From Cyclobacteriaceae bacterium (GTDB taxonomy: Bacteria; Bacteroidota; Bacteroidia; Cytophagales; Cyclobacteriaceae): a stretch of 64,000 bases of DNA. Location: assembly GCA_022841475.1 (NCBI GenBank), contig JALHRJ010000009.1, positions 45,462-109,461 of the forward strand, in the 5' to 3' direction. Of this stretch, positions 39,022 to 49,012 are shown piece after piece (position 1 is the stretch's first letter; every line of letters starts with the position of its first letter). A model generated the notes under the pieces. The model had not been told where the DNA came from and made no database searches. It saw only the letters and a list, made by a program, of their open reading frames with translations. The translations under genes and the position numbers were made by a program.

Positions 39022-39644
39022 ACCAATTTTTCATTAATGGCTTTGCTTACGGCTTCAGTCTGTGAGTGTACCTGCAGTTTCTCATAAATCTTTTTGATAT
39101 GGGTGCGTACGGTATCCAAACTAATTTCGGATTGAGCAGCAATAATTTTATAGCTATTGCCCTGGCTCAGGAGAGTAAGAATTTCTTTTTCTCGCGGAGT
39201 GAGTTGATACGGATTGGCAATCGATTTTTGCATCGAAGCAATAACCATCCGTGCAATACTAGGGCTCATCGGTGCACCCCCTGAAAGTACATCATCAATG
39301 GAATCAAAAAGTTTAGTAGACAAGTATTTCTTCAAAAGATACCCTGAAGCTCCTGCCCGAATAGCGTCCAACACGTGGAGGTTATCATCAAACACAGTGA
39401 GCATGATGATGGGTACAGTATGGTTGAAGACGCGGATTTGTTTTACCGCTTCGATGCCCGTCATGCCGGGCATATCAATGTCCATGAGAATAAGGTCCGG
39501 CTTAAGTTCAGTAACATGTTTTTTTGCAGAGAGTACATTTTCGAAAGCACCCGCAAGGCGAAGGTCTTCTTTCAGCGAAATCAAGCTACTGATGCTGTCC
39601 CGTAACAGGGGGTTGTCTTCAAAAATTAAAACAGAAAGTGCCAT
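39018..39644 (-). CDS. NarL/FixJ family response regulator
   Basis: 208 aa; receiver LILMDIDMPGMTGIEAVKQI, LTVFDD, GYLLKK; HTH LTPREKEILTLLSQGNSYKIIAAQSEISLDTVRTHIKKIYEKL; ATGA overlap with the next gene. Confidence 0.94.
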   Translation of the reverse strand: MALSVLIFEDNPLLRDSISSLISLKEDLRLAGAFENVLSAKKHVTELKPDLILMDIDMPGMTGIEAVKQIRVFNHTVPIIMLTVFDDNLHVLDAIRAGASGYLLKKYLSTKLFDSIDDVLSGGAPMSPSIARMVIASMQKSIANPYQLTPREKEILTLLSQGNSYKIIAAQSEISLDTVRTHIKKIYEKLQVHSQTEAVSKAINEKLV

Positions 39645-39697
39645 GTTGAATAGTAGAACAAATTACTTTTAAAATATTGCTACAATAAATACCCCAA

Positions 39698-41725
39698 TCA
39701 TGTGATGGGCAATTCAAGTTGAATTTCTGTGCCCTTTCCCGGTTCGGTAATTTGGGTCATCGTCCCTTGCATAGCAACGGCTCTTTCTTTCATATTTTTT
39801 AGTCCGTTGCCTGTGGAGCTCAAGGCAGGATTAAATCCTTTTCCATTATCGCGGATAGAAAGATGTAGTTGCTGGTGCTGTACCGATAAGGTGACTGTCA
39901 ATTTGCTTCCTTCGCTATATTTCGCAGCATTGTTAACAGCTTCCTTAAAAATTAGAAAGATATTTTTTCTTTTCTCGGCATCGAGTTTTAATTCGTAGAT
40001 GGTGTCTTCGATGTGGAATGTATAGTCAAGGTTTTTGGGCTCTAGGATTTCAGCGGCAAATTCCTTCATTTTGATCACTACCTGTTCGAGCGAATCGTTT
40101 TTTGGGTTGATCGACCAGACGATGTCACTCATTTTTTCCATCATACTAGCCGAATGAGTAGCAATTTTTTTCAGGTGTATGTTCGTGTTTTCATGCCCGT
40201 TTGACAAACGGGCATTTTCCTGCAAAGCCAACTGACTCATTATGTTGATACTCGAAAGCGTTGACCCTAAATCATCGTGTAAGTCGCGGGCGATGTGATT
40301 GCGCACGTGTTGCAGTTCAATCTCACGTTTGGCGCGGTTCATAATGCGATACCGGTTTACCAATAAGATACTAATCACGATGACAGAAAATAAAGCAATG
40401 GCGATAAGAATAACATTGGTGCGCTCGCGACTTAATGCGAGCGTTTGCAATTCCTGATCTTTTTTCAATAAAGCAATTTCATTTTCTTTTTTTGCAGTAT
40501 TATATTCCTCTTCCAGTTTTTTTAATTGTAAGATTACCTCTGTGCTTTTTATCGAATCGAGAAGCTGTTGACCTTGTTTTAAGTTTTCGTAGGCGTTGTC
40601 AAATTGCTTGCGCGAAGCGTACCACTCCGCTAGCATTAAATGCGCCTCGGCTGTGTTATCAAGTGTCCCAGCTTCCGATGAGATTTGGATATTCTGCAAA
40701 AGTGTTTGCTCTTCTTTTCTTTCTGCTCGCGAATCATTTTGCAACGCTATCAGGTAGGTTTTAATTCTTGAAACCATAGCACTGTCTCCCACTTGCCGGG
40801 CCAGTGGAAGTGCTTCCAAAAATTTATGTGTTGCATCATCTATTTTCTTTGTTTGCTTTAACAGGGATCCCATGTTGAAAAGTGACCGGGCTTCTTCCAG
40901 GACCAATGTGAGCTCACGGGCCTGCACATAGGCTTTATTAAAATAATACATCGAAAGCTCCGGTTTATTAGTTTGTTGATACACAATCCCCAGGTTCATC
41001 CACGAGCTAAGCACCCCTCTTTTATCTCCTAACTCTTCTTTTAATTTTTCAGATTGTAAAAGATATTTTTCCGCAACAGCATATTGTTGTAGGTCCATAT
41101 AATCATTGCCAAGGCTATTGAGACTAAATGATTGACCGCGTTTATTTTTTACCTCCTCAAACAAGGCGAGACTTTTAAGATGGTAGTTAGCAGCATTTTT
41201 TATTTCGCCTATAATGTAATAGGCATTACCAACATTAAGCATTTGGCCAGCGCGTGCAGTTTTGTCTCCGTTCTCTAACAGGCGAAGGGCATCCAACAAA
41301 TAGGGTAATGCCTCTTTAATTTTACCCTGATTTTTATAGAAGAGACCGGCTGAGTTAGCAAAGTTGATGGCTGCTTTTTTATTCGCTGGATTTTGTGCGA
41401 AGATTTCCAATTGATCCAGATAATATTTTGCACTATCGATTCGTCCGGTAGTTTGATGGAGTGCAACTAACCCGGAGTAAGCTGCGGCTAATCCAATATC
41501 AGTTTTCAGTTCCTTCGCTAATGCAATTTGTTGATAGATGTACGATTTAGCTTGGTCCATGTCCTTACGCATAAACTCACCTGCAAGACGGTCAAGCGCC
41601 CGGATCTTATTTGTGTCACGCGGATGGACAGCTACAATACGTAGCAAGCTGTCAATAAGTGGAGTTTGCGCAGAAATCGATTCTGCACTGACTAGCAATA
41701 AAGTTATTTGTAACCACCTTTTCAG
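39698..41725 (-). CDS. TPR-containing sensor histidine kinase (HisKA_3 type); possible CTG start at 41725
   Basis: TPR-rich N-terminus, TM segment VILIAIALFSVIVISILLV, HisKA_3 ARDLHDDLGSTLSSI, HATPase NNAAKYSEGS...DNGKGF. ORF track starts at TTG 41698; CTG at 41725 gives the fuller signal peptide MKRWLQITLLLVSAESISAQ. Confidence 0.88.
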   Translation of the reverse strand: MKRWLQITLLLVSAESISAQTPLIDSLLRIVAVHPRDTNKIRALDRLAGEFMRKDMDQAKSYIYQQIALAKELKTDIGLAAAYSGLVALHQTTGRIDSAKYYLDQLEIFAQNPANKKAAINFANSAGLFYKNQGKIKEALPYLLDALRLLENGDKTARAGQMLNVGNAYYIIGEIKNAANYHLKSLALFEEVKNKRGQSFSLNSLGNDYMDLQQYAVAEKYLLQSEKLKEELGDKRGVLSSWMNLGIVYQQTNKPELSMYYFNKAYVQARELTLVLEEARSLFNMGSLLKQTKKIDDATHKFLEALPLARQVGDSAMVSRIKTYLIALQNDSRAERKEEQTLLQNIQISSEAGTLDNTAEAHLMLAEWYASRKQFDNAYENLKQGQQLLDSIKSTEVILQLKKLEEEYNTAKKENEIALLKKDQELQTLALSRERTNVILIAIALFSVIVISILLVNRYRIMNRAKREIELQHVRNHIARDLHDDLGSTLSSINIMSQLALQENARLSNGHENTNIHLKKIATHSASMMEKMSDIVWSINPKNDSLEQVVIKMKEFAAEILEPKNLDYTFHIEDTIYELKLDAEKRKNIFLIFKEAVNNAAKYSEGSKLTVTLSVQHQQLHLSIRDNGKGFNPALSSTGNGLKNMKERAVAMQGTMTQITEPGKGTEIQLELPIT

Positions 41726-41817
41726 ATTAAGAAGTTTGGATCAAGTTAATGAATAAAACAGTAAATTTTAGCGGTGTTTTAAATAAAGGTGGCTGCTTCG
41801 TTTTCTTTCTCAATTAT

Positions 41818-42681
41818 TCATTTTTGTGTAGAAATAGGTACGCATTCGAGATACATGGAGGGTGTAAATTCTGAATGATTGAGTTGAATAGGCTCCTCCG
41901 ATGTTTGTCGTTGATAATGATAGCCGGAACTTTTGTCCAACGAGATAGTAAAAACATAACTTCCGCCTTCTTCCATACTTCGTGGTTTAGCCCAGGCATC
42001 CAGCCATTCAATAGCTACAATCGCTTTTGTATTGTCAAGAATAATATCGTCCAGAATTCGCACTTCAACCCACCCTTTTTTCTGCTTGATGGTGTGAAAG
42101 ATATTCTTTCGCTGACTTGCTAAAGGAATTAGTTGCTCCCCATCCTTTGAGAAGAAATTAATCCTGACCAGAACGCTATCGAACTCGCAGGCATTCAGGT
42201 GAAAAAATAAACTGTTTACTCGAACAGGAATCTTATAAGCGGGTATCAGTATTCCGATTGCCCGGCCACGAGAACTGGTAAAATCCCCCCAACCAGTATG
42301 ACGAGAAGATTTTCCTTTATTCCCCAATACAATAAGATCTTTTTTGCTACGAACCACTACTTCATTCAAAAGTTGTGCTGAAGGAGTAAGTTCAACGATG
42401 TGTTGTTTGTTTAAATCAATTTTTGAAACCTGAAACTCTTTGCTTGTATAGCCCACATAACTAATCACGAGAATATCCTCCGGTTTGGCATTGGCCAGAT
42501 CTACTGTAAAAATGCCTTGCTGGTCGCTAATACTTCCTATTTGTTTGCCCCGTATACCAATATTCGCGTATGGCATAACTTCTTGCGTTTTACTATCCCG
42601 AACAATCCCATGAAAGTTTTGACAATAACCCATCAGGGAGATAAAAAGTAGTACAAGCACAGCAAAATTCTTAATGCTCAT
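41818..42681 (-). CDS. Carboxypeptidase-regulatory-like domain protein
   Basis: 287 aa; GIVRDSKTQEVMPYANIGIRGKQIGSISDQQGIFTVDLANAKPEDILVISYVGY. Confidence 0.82.
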   Translation of the reverse strand: MSIKNFAVLVLLFISLMGYCQNFHGIVRDSKTQEVMPYANIGIRGKQIGSISDQQGIFTVDLANAKPEDILVISYVGYTSKEFQVSKIDLNKQHIVELTPSAQLLNEVVVRSKKDLIVLGNKGKSSRHTGWGDFTSSRGRAIGILIPAYKIPVRVNSLFFHLNACEFDSVLVRINFFSKDGEQLIPLASQRKNIFHTIKQKKGWVEVRILDDIILDNTKAIVAIEWLDAWAKPRSMEEGGSYVFTISLDKSSGYHYQRQTSEEPIQLNHSEFTPSMYLECVPISTQK

Positions 42682-42692
42682 CCGTGGTTTAT

Positions 42693-43556
42693 TCAGCGCT
42701 TTAATGAAAGAAATCCTGTTTGCATGGGGAATTTATTGCCAGCAAATTCAATTTTATAAAAATAAGTACCAGTAGTTAGTTCCTTTCCTTCGTTAGTTAA
42801 GCCCTTAAAGACCCGATCGGAATTATTATAGTCAGTTATTTCAAACACTACATCGCCCCATCGATTTAGTATCGTGACTTTATTTTTCTGTGTATCTGCT
42901 CGAAGTTCAATGTTGAGAATCAGGAAAGAATCATTTTTACCATCTCCGTTAGGGGAAAGCCCATTGAAAATTTCTAACTCGCCAGGACTACTGCTTTCCA
43001 AAACAACATTGTCTAATCCACCACCATCCGCAGCGGCAGTGTTATACTCACCGTTAATAGCAAGTCCTGTTAGCGATGTTAAGACAGTTCGGATTTGTGC
43101 TTCTGTAGCTACCGGACCTGTTGAGCTGCCAACCCGCCAGTTTTCAGTTATGTCCAGTCGTAAGGAATAGGAAGTCCAGTTAGGAGCCACGGCAGGCAAT
43201 ACGGGTAGCAACTTTATCAGCGTAATTCCGCCACCCATTAAACGGGCACCCGCTGTGTTGCTATTCGGAGTAATGCTTACTTGTAAATCAAATCGCAGGA
43301 AGGCTCCATACGAGGAGGACTTGTCACCAAGAAATTTAGTAGGTGCATTATAAAAAGTAGCGGTACCAGCAACCCCATCAACAACCTGGATAAACCCACC
43401 CGGATTACCTCCAGTTGATTGAAAGGTTGGGTTAGCCCCTGTTTGACTGTCGATAGCCGACCAACCATCGCGGTCTGTATCAAAAGTACTTACAATTTGA
43501 CCCCAAACGGAATTTGCGATGAGTACAACAACGACACTACAAATAAATTTATGCAT
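42693..43556 (-). CDS. Small laminin-B-like protein with CHU_C type B T9SS sorting domain
   Basis: 287 aa; STFDTDRDGWSAI...GGNPGGFIQVVDGV N-terminus (as in 7254..12212); C-terminus FNGLSPNGDGKNDSFLILNIE...TYFYKIEFAG. Confidence 0.85.
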   Translation of the reverse strand: MHKFICSVVVVLIANSVWGQIVSTFDTDRDGWSAIDSQTGANPTFQSTGGNPGGFIQVVDGVAGTATFYNAPTKFLGDKSSSYGAFLRFDLQVSITPNSNTAGARLMGGGITLIKLLPVLPAVAPNWTSYSLRLDITENWRVGSSTGPVATEAQIRTVLTSLTGLAINGEYNTAAADGGGLDNVVLESSSPGELEIFNGLSPNGDGKNDSFLILNIELRADTQKNKVTILNRWGDVVFEITDYNNSDRVFKGLTNEGKELTTGTYFYKIEFAGNKFPMQTGFLSLKR

Positions 43557-43587
43557 AGTTAAAAATCTGGAGATGACTTCGTGGGCT

Positions 43588-44103
43588 TCAAGGCTTTTTT
43601 AAAGTTAGGTAGCCATGTTCGTTTTTCCGGCCATTGGCGAATTCAATTTTGTAAAAATAGGTACCCGATGTAAGCTCATTACCATTGTTATTCAGTCCTC
43701 GGAATATATTGGTTGTATTGTTATAATTACTCACTTCAAACACTTTGCTCCCCCAACGATTATATATATATACTTTATTTTGTTGAGTATCGGGCAACAG
43801 ATCGATGTATTGGATTATGAAATTATCATTTACACCATCATTGTTTGGAGAAATTCCATTATACACCACAATGTCACTAATTTCAAGAATGAAGCCATTC
43901 ACCGTAGTGTTGCCGCCCTTTTGCGTTGCATTTCCAACTACCTCTAGGGAACTAGGGTCAAGATTACCATCCTGATCCAAAATAAGCAGGGTCAGGTCAA
44001 TCGTAACTTTTCCACCGATGAAAGTTTGAATAGTGGTGGTGTTTATGTTTGGCGGACTGTTAAAACAGGTAGTATTATTGATCACTTGAATTATATCAGA
44101 CAA
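43588..44103 (-). pseudogene. 5'-truncated, internally deleted remnant of a CHU_C/T9SS type B protein (partial duplicate of 49337..53059)
   Basis: 171 aa starting mid-domain: MSDIIQVINNTTCFNSPPNINTTTIQTFIGGKVTIDLTLLILDQDGNLDPSSLEVVGNATQKGGNTTVNGFILEI matches the interior of 49337..53059; no signal peptide. Confidence 0.75.
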
Positions 44104-44140
44104 ATTTTTTTTATTTGATGAAATATCCTCAGGGTATTAC

Positions 44141-44458
44141 CACTTCTTCAAATATAAATAACCCGCGATATTTTTCCTGATGTGCATAAAATTCTAATAA
44201 AATTTGGTTTCGGCACCTGATTTAGGTCGTATCGGTAAGAACACATGTATTTGTTGAAGGTAAGGCTTCCCGCGTAATTCACCTCGGTCGCCATTGGTTG
44301 ATCAGACTGTATAATAGGTTACAGCTTTATGCGTTATTTATTTGATGTTTCAGGATTTGGGTGAAATCATTTGACTGATGTCCGTACCTTTAAACATGCG
44401 CACAAAAAAAATTTACTGAGAGTTGAGTAACTTGATTAAGTTATCGACCAGGTTAATG
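44141..44458. repeat. Duplicated intergenic region, copy A
   Basis: Collinear similarity to 53110..53432 (shared aaatataaataacc, aaaatttggtttcggcacctgattt, gcttcccgcg, cacctcggt, tactgagagttgagtaactt). Confidence 0.75.
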
Positions 44459-47400
44459 TTATCTTTTAATAGTTAGGTACCCGGTTATTGGCTCGCGATC
44501 TAGATTGTCAAATTCAATTTTGTAAAAGTAGGTGCCGGATGGTAATTCATTCCCATTGTCATTCAACCCGCGAAAGACTTTTGTTGTATTGTTGTAATCA
44601 TCAATCTCAAATACTTTACTTCCCCACCGGTTATAGATAATAACCTTATTCTCCTGTGTATCCGGAAGTAATTCAATGTATTGGATCAGGAAGATATCAT
44701 TCGATCCATCATTGTTAGGAGACAGACCATTATAAATTTCAATATCACCGATTACATCAATTTCTAAAATTTGTTGTGTGCATTCATTAAATACATCACA
44801 TGCCTGAATAGTTAAGTGATCCCGACCTGCGAAGTTTATTCCATCATAATTAATTTCAAGAATTCCATTAGAAATGGTAGCGGCAGCCCCGCTGCTAGGT
44901 TGTTGAACTACAATGAGTGAAGAGGCAACAAGATTATTATCTGCATCTGAAATTAAGTCCAGCAGGTTGATGGTCGTCTTTCCTCCGATTACAGTTGTTG
45001 CAATGGTGCTGTTAATAATGGGTGGTTGATTGTTGCAAGGTGCAGGTATTACGGTAACGATGATAAAATCAGAAGCCGGACTGGTGCAACCGGCAGCGCT
45101 GCTAACGGTAACCGAATAGGTGCCGCTGCTTGTTACTACGATTTGTTGCGTAGTTGACCCATCAGACCATAAATAAGAATTAAATCCGTTCGGTGCGTTC
45201 AGGGTAAGCACCGAGCTGCTGCAAATGGTAATTGTATTTCCGACCAGCGAAATGCTACTGACAATTGCAGGCTTGCTCACGGCTGGATTAATGAAGAGAC
45301 CTTCATCATTGGAAATAACTTCGACAGAAAAATCGCCATTAATCCGACAACGGTAGCGACCTTCTCCAAAAGCACCTGAAGTATTTACCAACAAGGTTGT
45401 GGTTGTGGCACCGGAATAGTTTGTGTTATTGATAATATCGGTAAATGTATTTCCATCCGGACTAAACTGCCACTGATAGGTAATGTTTGTCGTACCCGTT
45501 GCGGCTGTGGTAAAAGTTGCGATTTCTCCCACGCAAGCGAAGGTATCAGACGGCTGGGTTGTGATTGTAATCGTGGCAGGTGTACCAACTATAAAATTAC
45601 TAGCACTTACTACTGTATTACACCCGATGGTTACCGAAAGAGGTCCGGTAGTCGCACCAACCGGCACACCTACAGTAATGGTACCTGAAGTAGTATCAAT
45701 GAGAGGAGCGTTGACTCCGTTGAATTCCACAGTGACTCCAAACGGAGTGCTGAAGTTGTTTCCATTGATTGTAACCGTTGTTCCTTCCGGTCCTATTAAA
45801 GGTGAGAAGGATGTAATATCCGGTGCATCAATAGTGCCGATCAGGTTTTTAAGAATTTGAATAGTGGCGCTAGTGGTTATAATATCGTTTCGCCCATCAC
45901 CATCAACATCGCCAAGCAGGATGGAGCGGGAAGGCAACTTTGGAAAAGTTATGGGTGTACTAAACGTTGATGCATTTATAATGCCAGGTGTTGCTTGATT
46001 CTTATACACCAAATTACCAGTGCTACTAAAGTCAGCCACCAGGTCAATTTTGCCATCACCATCGAGGTCACTCAGAACTGGTTTGTTTAGAGGTTCGCCT
46101 ACAGAAAGATCAACCTGGGGATCGAATGATAAAGTTCCCGTGGTACTGGTGTTGCGGAAGAGTGAGATTGTATTGATCGTATTGGTGGTTACTACCAAAT
46201 CTAATTTTCCATCTTCATCGATATCGCCCAAAGTAGTAAAAAATGAACCGGCACCGGGAACTGGTGAACCTGTAGTGATGGGAAGCAGTACTTGCGGTGC
46301 AAAGGAAATTGTCCCAGGTGTACTTGTATTGCGCAACAACGAGACAGAAAAAGCATTGGCATTGGGTATTGCCGCATCCAGTTTTCCATCACCATCGATA
46401 TCGCCCAACGCAAAAGGATTGGGGTTGGGTCCGGTTGCAAAGGTAATGCCGGGAGCAAATGATGAAGCATTAATGACGCCAGTAGTTGTGGTGTTTCTTA
46501 GTACAGTCATTCCTGTCAGGGATGTAGTAATAGTAAGGTCCTGTTTGCCATCACCATCTACATCCGCAATCCATACATCGTGGCCAAAATCAGGAATGGT
46601 AAAATCAACTTTAGGAGCAAGGATTATGTTGCCGGGCGTACTCACATTTTTGTAGATTGATAGTTGCCCACCGCGGTAGTTGATTACGGCAATATCTGGT
46701 TTGCCGTCACCATCCAGATCACCCGTTGCAATACCAAAAGGAGTATCACCTGTAATGAAATCTATTTTCGGTTCAAATGAAGTTGCAGCTATTGAGCCAA
46801 TTGTACTTATATTTCTAAAAATCCCGAATACATCATCATCGCTGTATGGGATAAGCAAGTCCGGTTTACCATCGCCATCAATATCAGCAAAAGCAGAACG
46901 CGTAAAGCCCGCAGTTATGCCAAGTGAAATGGCGGGTGCAAATGAACAATCATCAAAAGTGCCCCCACCGGCAAACGTTGCGATAAAGAGCAGGTGAGAT
47001 TGTGCGGTTAAGCCATTTACCGAAACGGTAATTGGTTCATAAGTTGAACCTGGTGGAACTATAACTGATAGTTGTGTGGTAGTTGCAGCCGTAACAGTTG
47101 CTCTTGTTGCCCCGAAGTAAACGATGTTGTTTGCTGGGGTTACATCAAAGTTCGTTCCCATTATAGTGACACTCGTACCAATCGGTCCGGAGGCAGGATT
47201 GAAGGATGTAATGGATGGAGGCAGCGCAGCAGTTACACTAAAGCTGAAAGATTCAGGTAGACTCCAGAAATTATTCTGTCCCGCAACGCGCACATGTAGG
47301 TTATGGCTTCCGATAGGCAATGCACTACTGGTCATATTATAAACCTCGTCAAGAGCATCCGTTGCAGGATTTACCGCGATGGCTGTCCCATTGCCGCTTC

Positions 47401-47941
47401 CGGGATCTGTATCAAAAAAATATTCCAGTTTGGTAATGGTACGACTTTGGTCAATGTAAAACGGTGTGTAAGCGGGCATGCCCCAATCGCCATTTGCATC
47501 GCGCATTCGCACCGCCAATATATGCATGCCTACACCAAGGGCTGCGGAGTTGGCCGCGAACGCAACATCAATCGTTGCGCCTGCCGTTATGGATATAGGT
47601 ATTGCATTGCCAAAGCCAGGATCGGTATCGAAAAAATACTCTGCCCCAGTAAGCAAAGGATTATCGGCAAGCACGTAAACGGGTATAAATAAAGGAATGC
47701 TCCAAAGAGTAGCGTTGTCCTGAACGCGGATTCCTAAAATGTGCATACCTTCTGAAAGTCCGGATGAGGCTGCCAAAAATGTAACATCCAGATTAGAGTT
47801 GGCAGTGAAAGCAGGCAAGGCTGTACCTGCACCAATTCCCGGATCAGTATCAAAAAAATATTCAGCTGCAACAATATCACTGAGTTGTGCATAACTCAAT
47901 AGCGGAAACGAAATCAGTAGTATGGCAAAGTATGACTTCAC
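44459..47941 (-). CDS. EYFFDTDPG-repeat, IPT/TIG and FG-GAP/VCBS-repeat surface protein with CHU_C type B T9SS sorting domain (GTG start)
   Basis: 1160 aa; GAEYFFDTDPGFGNA repeats, DIDGDGKPDLLI FG-GAP repeats, C-terminus YNGLSPNNDGSNDIFLIQYIELLPDTQENKVIIYNRWGSKVFE; start codon reads GTG. Confidence 0.9.
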   Translation of the reverse strand: MKSYFAILLISFPLLSYAQLSDIVAAEYFFDTDPGIGAGTALPAFTANSNLDVTFLAASSGLSEGMHILGIRVQDNATLWSIPLFIPVYVLADNPLLTGAEYFFDTDPGFGNAIPISITAGATIDVAFAANSAALGVGMHILAVRMRDANGDWGMPAYTPFYIDQSRTITKLEYFFDTDPGSGNGTAIAVNPATDALDEVYNMTSSALPIGSHNLHVRVAGQNNFWSLPESFSFSVTAALPPSITSFNPASGPIGTSVTIMGTNFDVTPANNIVYFGATRATVTAATTTQLSVIVPPGSTYEPITVSVNGLTAQSHLLFIATFAGGGTFDDCSFAPAISLGITAGFTRSAFADIDGDGKPDLLIPYSDDDVFGIFRNISTIGSIAATSFEPKIDFITGDTPFGIATGDLDGDGKPDIAVINYRGGQLSIYKNVSTPGNIILAPKVDFTIPDFGHDVWIADVDGDGKQDLTITTSLTGMTVLRNTTTTGVINASSFAPGITFATGPNPNPFALGDIDGDGKLDAAIPNANAFSVSLLRNTSTPGTISFAPQVLLPITTGSPVPGAGSFFTTLGDIDEDGKLDLVVTTNTINTISLFRNTSTTGTLSFDPQVDLSVGEPLNKPVLSDLDGDGKIDLVADFSSTGNLVYKNQATPGIINASTFSTPITFPKLPSRSILLGDVDGDGRNDIITTSATIQILKNLIGTIDAPDITSFSPLIGPEGTTVTINGNNFSTPFGVTVEFNGVNAPLIDTTSGTITVGVPVGATTGPLSVTIGCNTVVSASNFIVGTPATITITTQPSDTFACVGEIATFTTAATGTTNITYQWQFSPDGNTFTDIINNTNYSGATTTTLLVNTSGAFGEGRYRCRINGDFSVEVISNDEGLFINPAVSKPAIVSSISLVGNTITICSSSVLTLNAPNGFNSYLWSDGSTTQQIVVTSSGTYSVTVSSAAGCTSPASDFIIVTVIPAPCNNQPPIINSTIATTVIGGKTTINLLDLISDADNNLVASSLIVVQQPSSGAAATISNGILEINYDGINFAGRDHLTIQACDVFNECTQQILEIDVIGDIEIYNGLSPNNDGSNDIFLIQYIELLPDTQENKVIIYNRWGSKVFEIDDYNNTTKVFRGLNDNGNELPSGTYFYKIEFDNLDREPITGYLTIKR

Positions 47942-47947
47942 GATTTG

Positions 47948-49012
47948 TTAGTTTCCTTTCGCTTTAACCTGAACACTCATGTCAGTTCCTTGAATAACCG
48001 TGCCTGAGGTTGTGATTGTTTGCACGATTGGCAACGATGTTCCTAGCGGATCGAAGGGAGTAGGGCCGCTATAAATCCCCATATCAATGCCTCCTAACCC
48101 AGTAGCCTTTGCTGGAGATGCAGGTTGGAGATGTGCATCATAACTAAAATTGTAACTGGTAGAGTAGGGTAAATTGATAAATAATGGATTTTGTCCAATG
48201 ATATTATTAGCAGAGGTATTACCATTGATAGTAGAGAAGGTATTATCACTGCCATCATAGCTGATGTTATGCTGTTGAACGTTTCCAGTGAAAGTAGCAA
48301 CGGTAACATTGGTTCGCACACCATAGAATATGTTATTCTTGATATTACAGTTCGTAACATCGCGGAAAGCTGGAACACTTCCGCCACTGGCATTACCAAT
48401 AAGAATATTATTTTCAATGATTGCACCGTTAAGTCTATCGATTGCCGTCCCATTAACTGCATGTACGTAAATTATGTTATTCGATAGTCGAACACCCGAA
48501 CTGCCTACTCCAACATACACTGCGGCACCCCCGGATTGGCCGCTTTCGCCAATGATACAATTTTGGACAATTAAATTTCCTTTAGCCGACCCCCCACTCC
48601 CGTCACCAAGATTTCCCATCCTGCATTTATCAATCATTATGTTATTAAAGGGTCCCGGAATATTTATATCGCTGTTTATTACAAGACCTGATAGCCTTAC
48701 ATTGTTTGCGTTTACATAAATCGAACCGAGAGTTGACCGGACGGCACCTGGTTTGTCAGGATTAAAACCCCCTCCAAAAATGGAAAGCCCTTTTCCATTC
48801 AGCTGAGGTTGCGAATACACAACGCTACTGGGAACAACGTAGATGATATCTCCGTTAGCTGATGCCGCTATCGCCAGGTTAATAGCGTTAGCACCCGTAA
48901 ACGTATTCACGCCTGTGGCAGCACCGGGATTGCTGTTGGCAATTCGGATCGTTTGTGAAAAACATACTAGGGTAAAAAATAAAATTCCTGTTGTGGTCAA
49001 TGATTTTTTCAT
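47948..49012 (-). CDS. Right-handed beta-helix-like secreted protein (paralog family A)
   Basis: 354 aa; signal peptide, IRIANSNPGAATGVNTFTGANAINLAIAASANGDIIYVVPSSV, LSNNIIYVHAVNGTAIDRLNGAIIENNIL; C-terminus VQVKAKGN. Confidence 0.75.
   Translation of the reverse strand: MKKSLTTTGILFFTLVCFSQTIRIANSNPGAATGVNTFTGANAINLAIAASANGDIIYVVPSSVVYSQPQLNGKGLSIFGGGFNPDKPGAVRSTLGSIYVNANNVRLSGLVINSDINIPGPFNNIMIDKCRMGNLGDGSGGSAKGNLIVQNCIIGESGQSGGAAVYVGVGSSGVRLSNNIIYVHAVNGTAIDRLNGAIIENNILIGNASGGSVPAFRDVTNCNIKNNIFYGVRTNVTVATFTGNVQQHNISYDGSDNTFSTINGNTSANNIIGQNPLFINLPYSTSYNFSYDAHLQPASPAKATGLGGIDMGIYSGPTPFDPLGTSLPIVQTITTSGTVIQGTDMSVQVKAKGN

Noticed and set aside
46020-46655. 211-aa plus-strand ORF
   Set aside because: Antisense to the FG-GAP region of 44459..47941; no start context or recognisable motifs.
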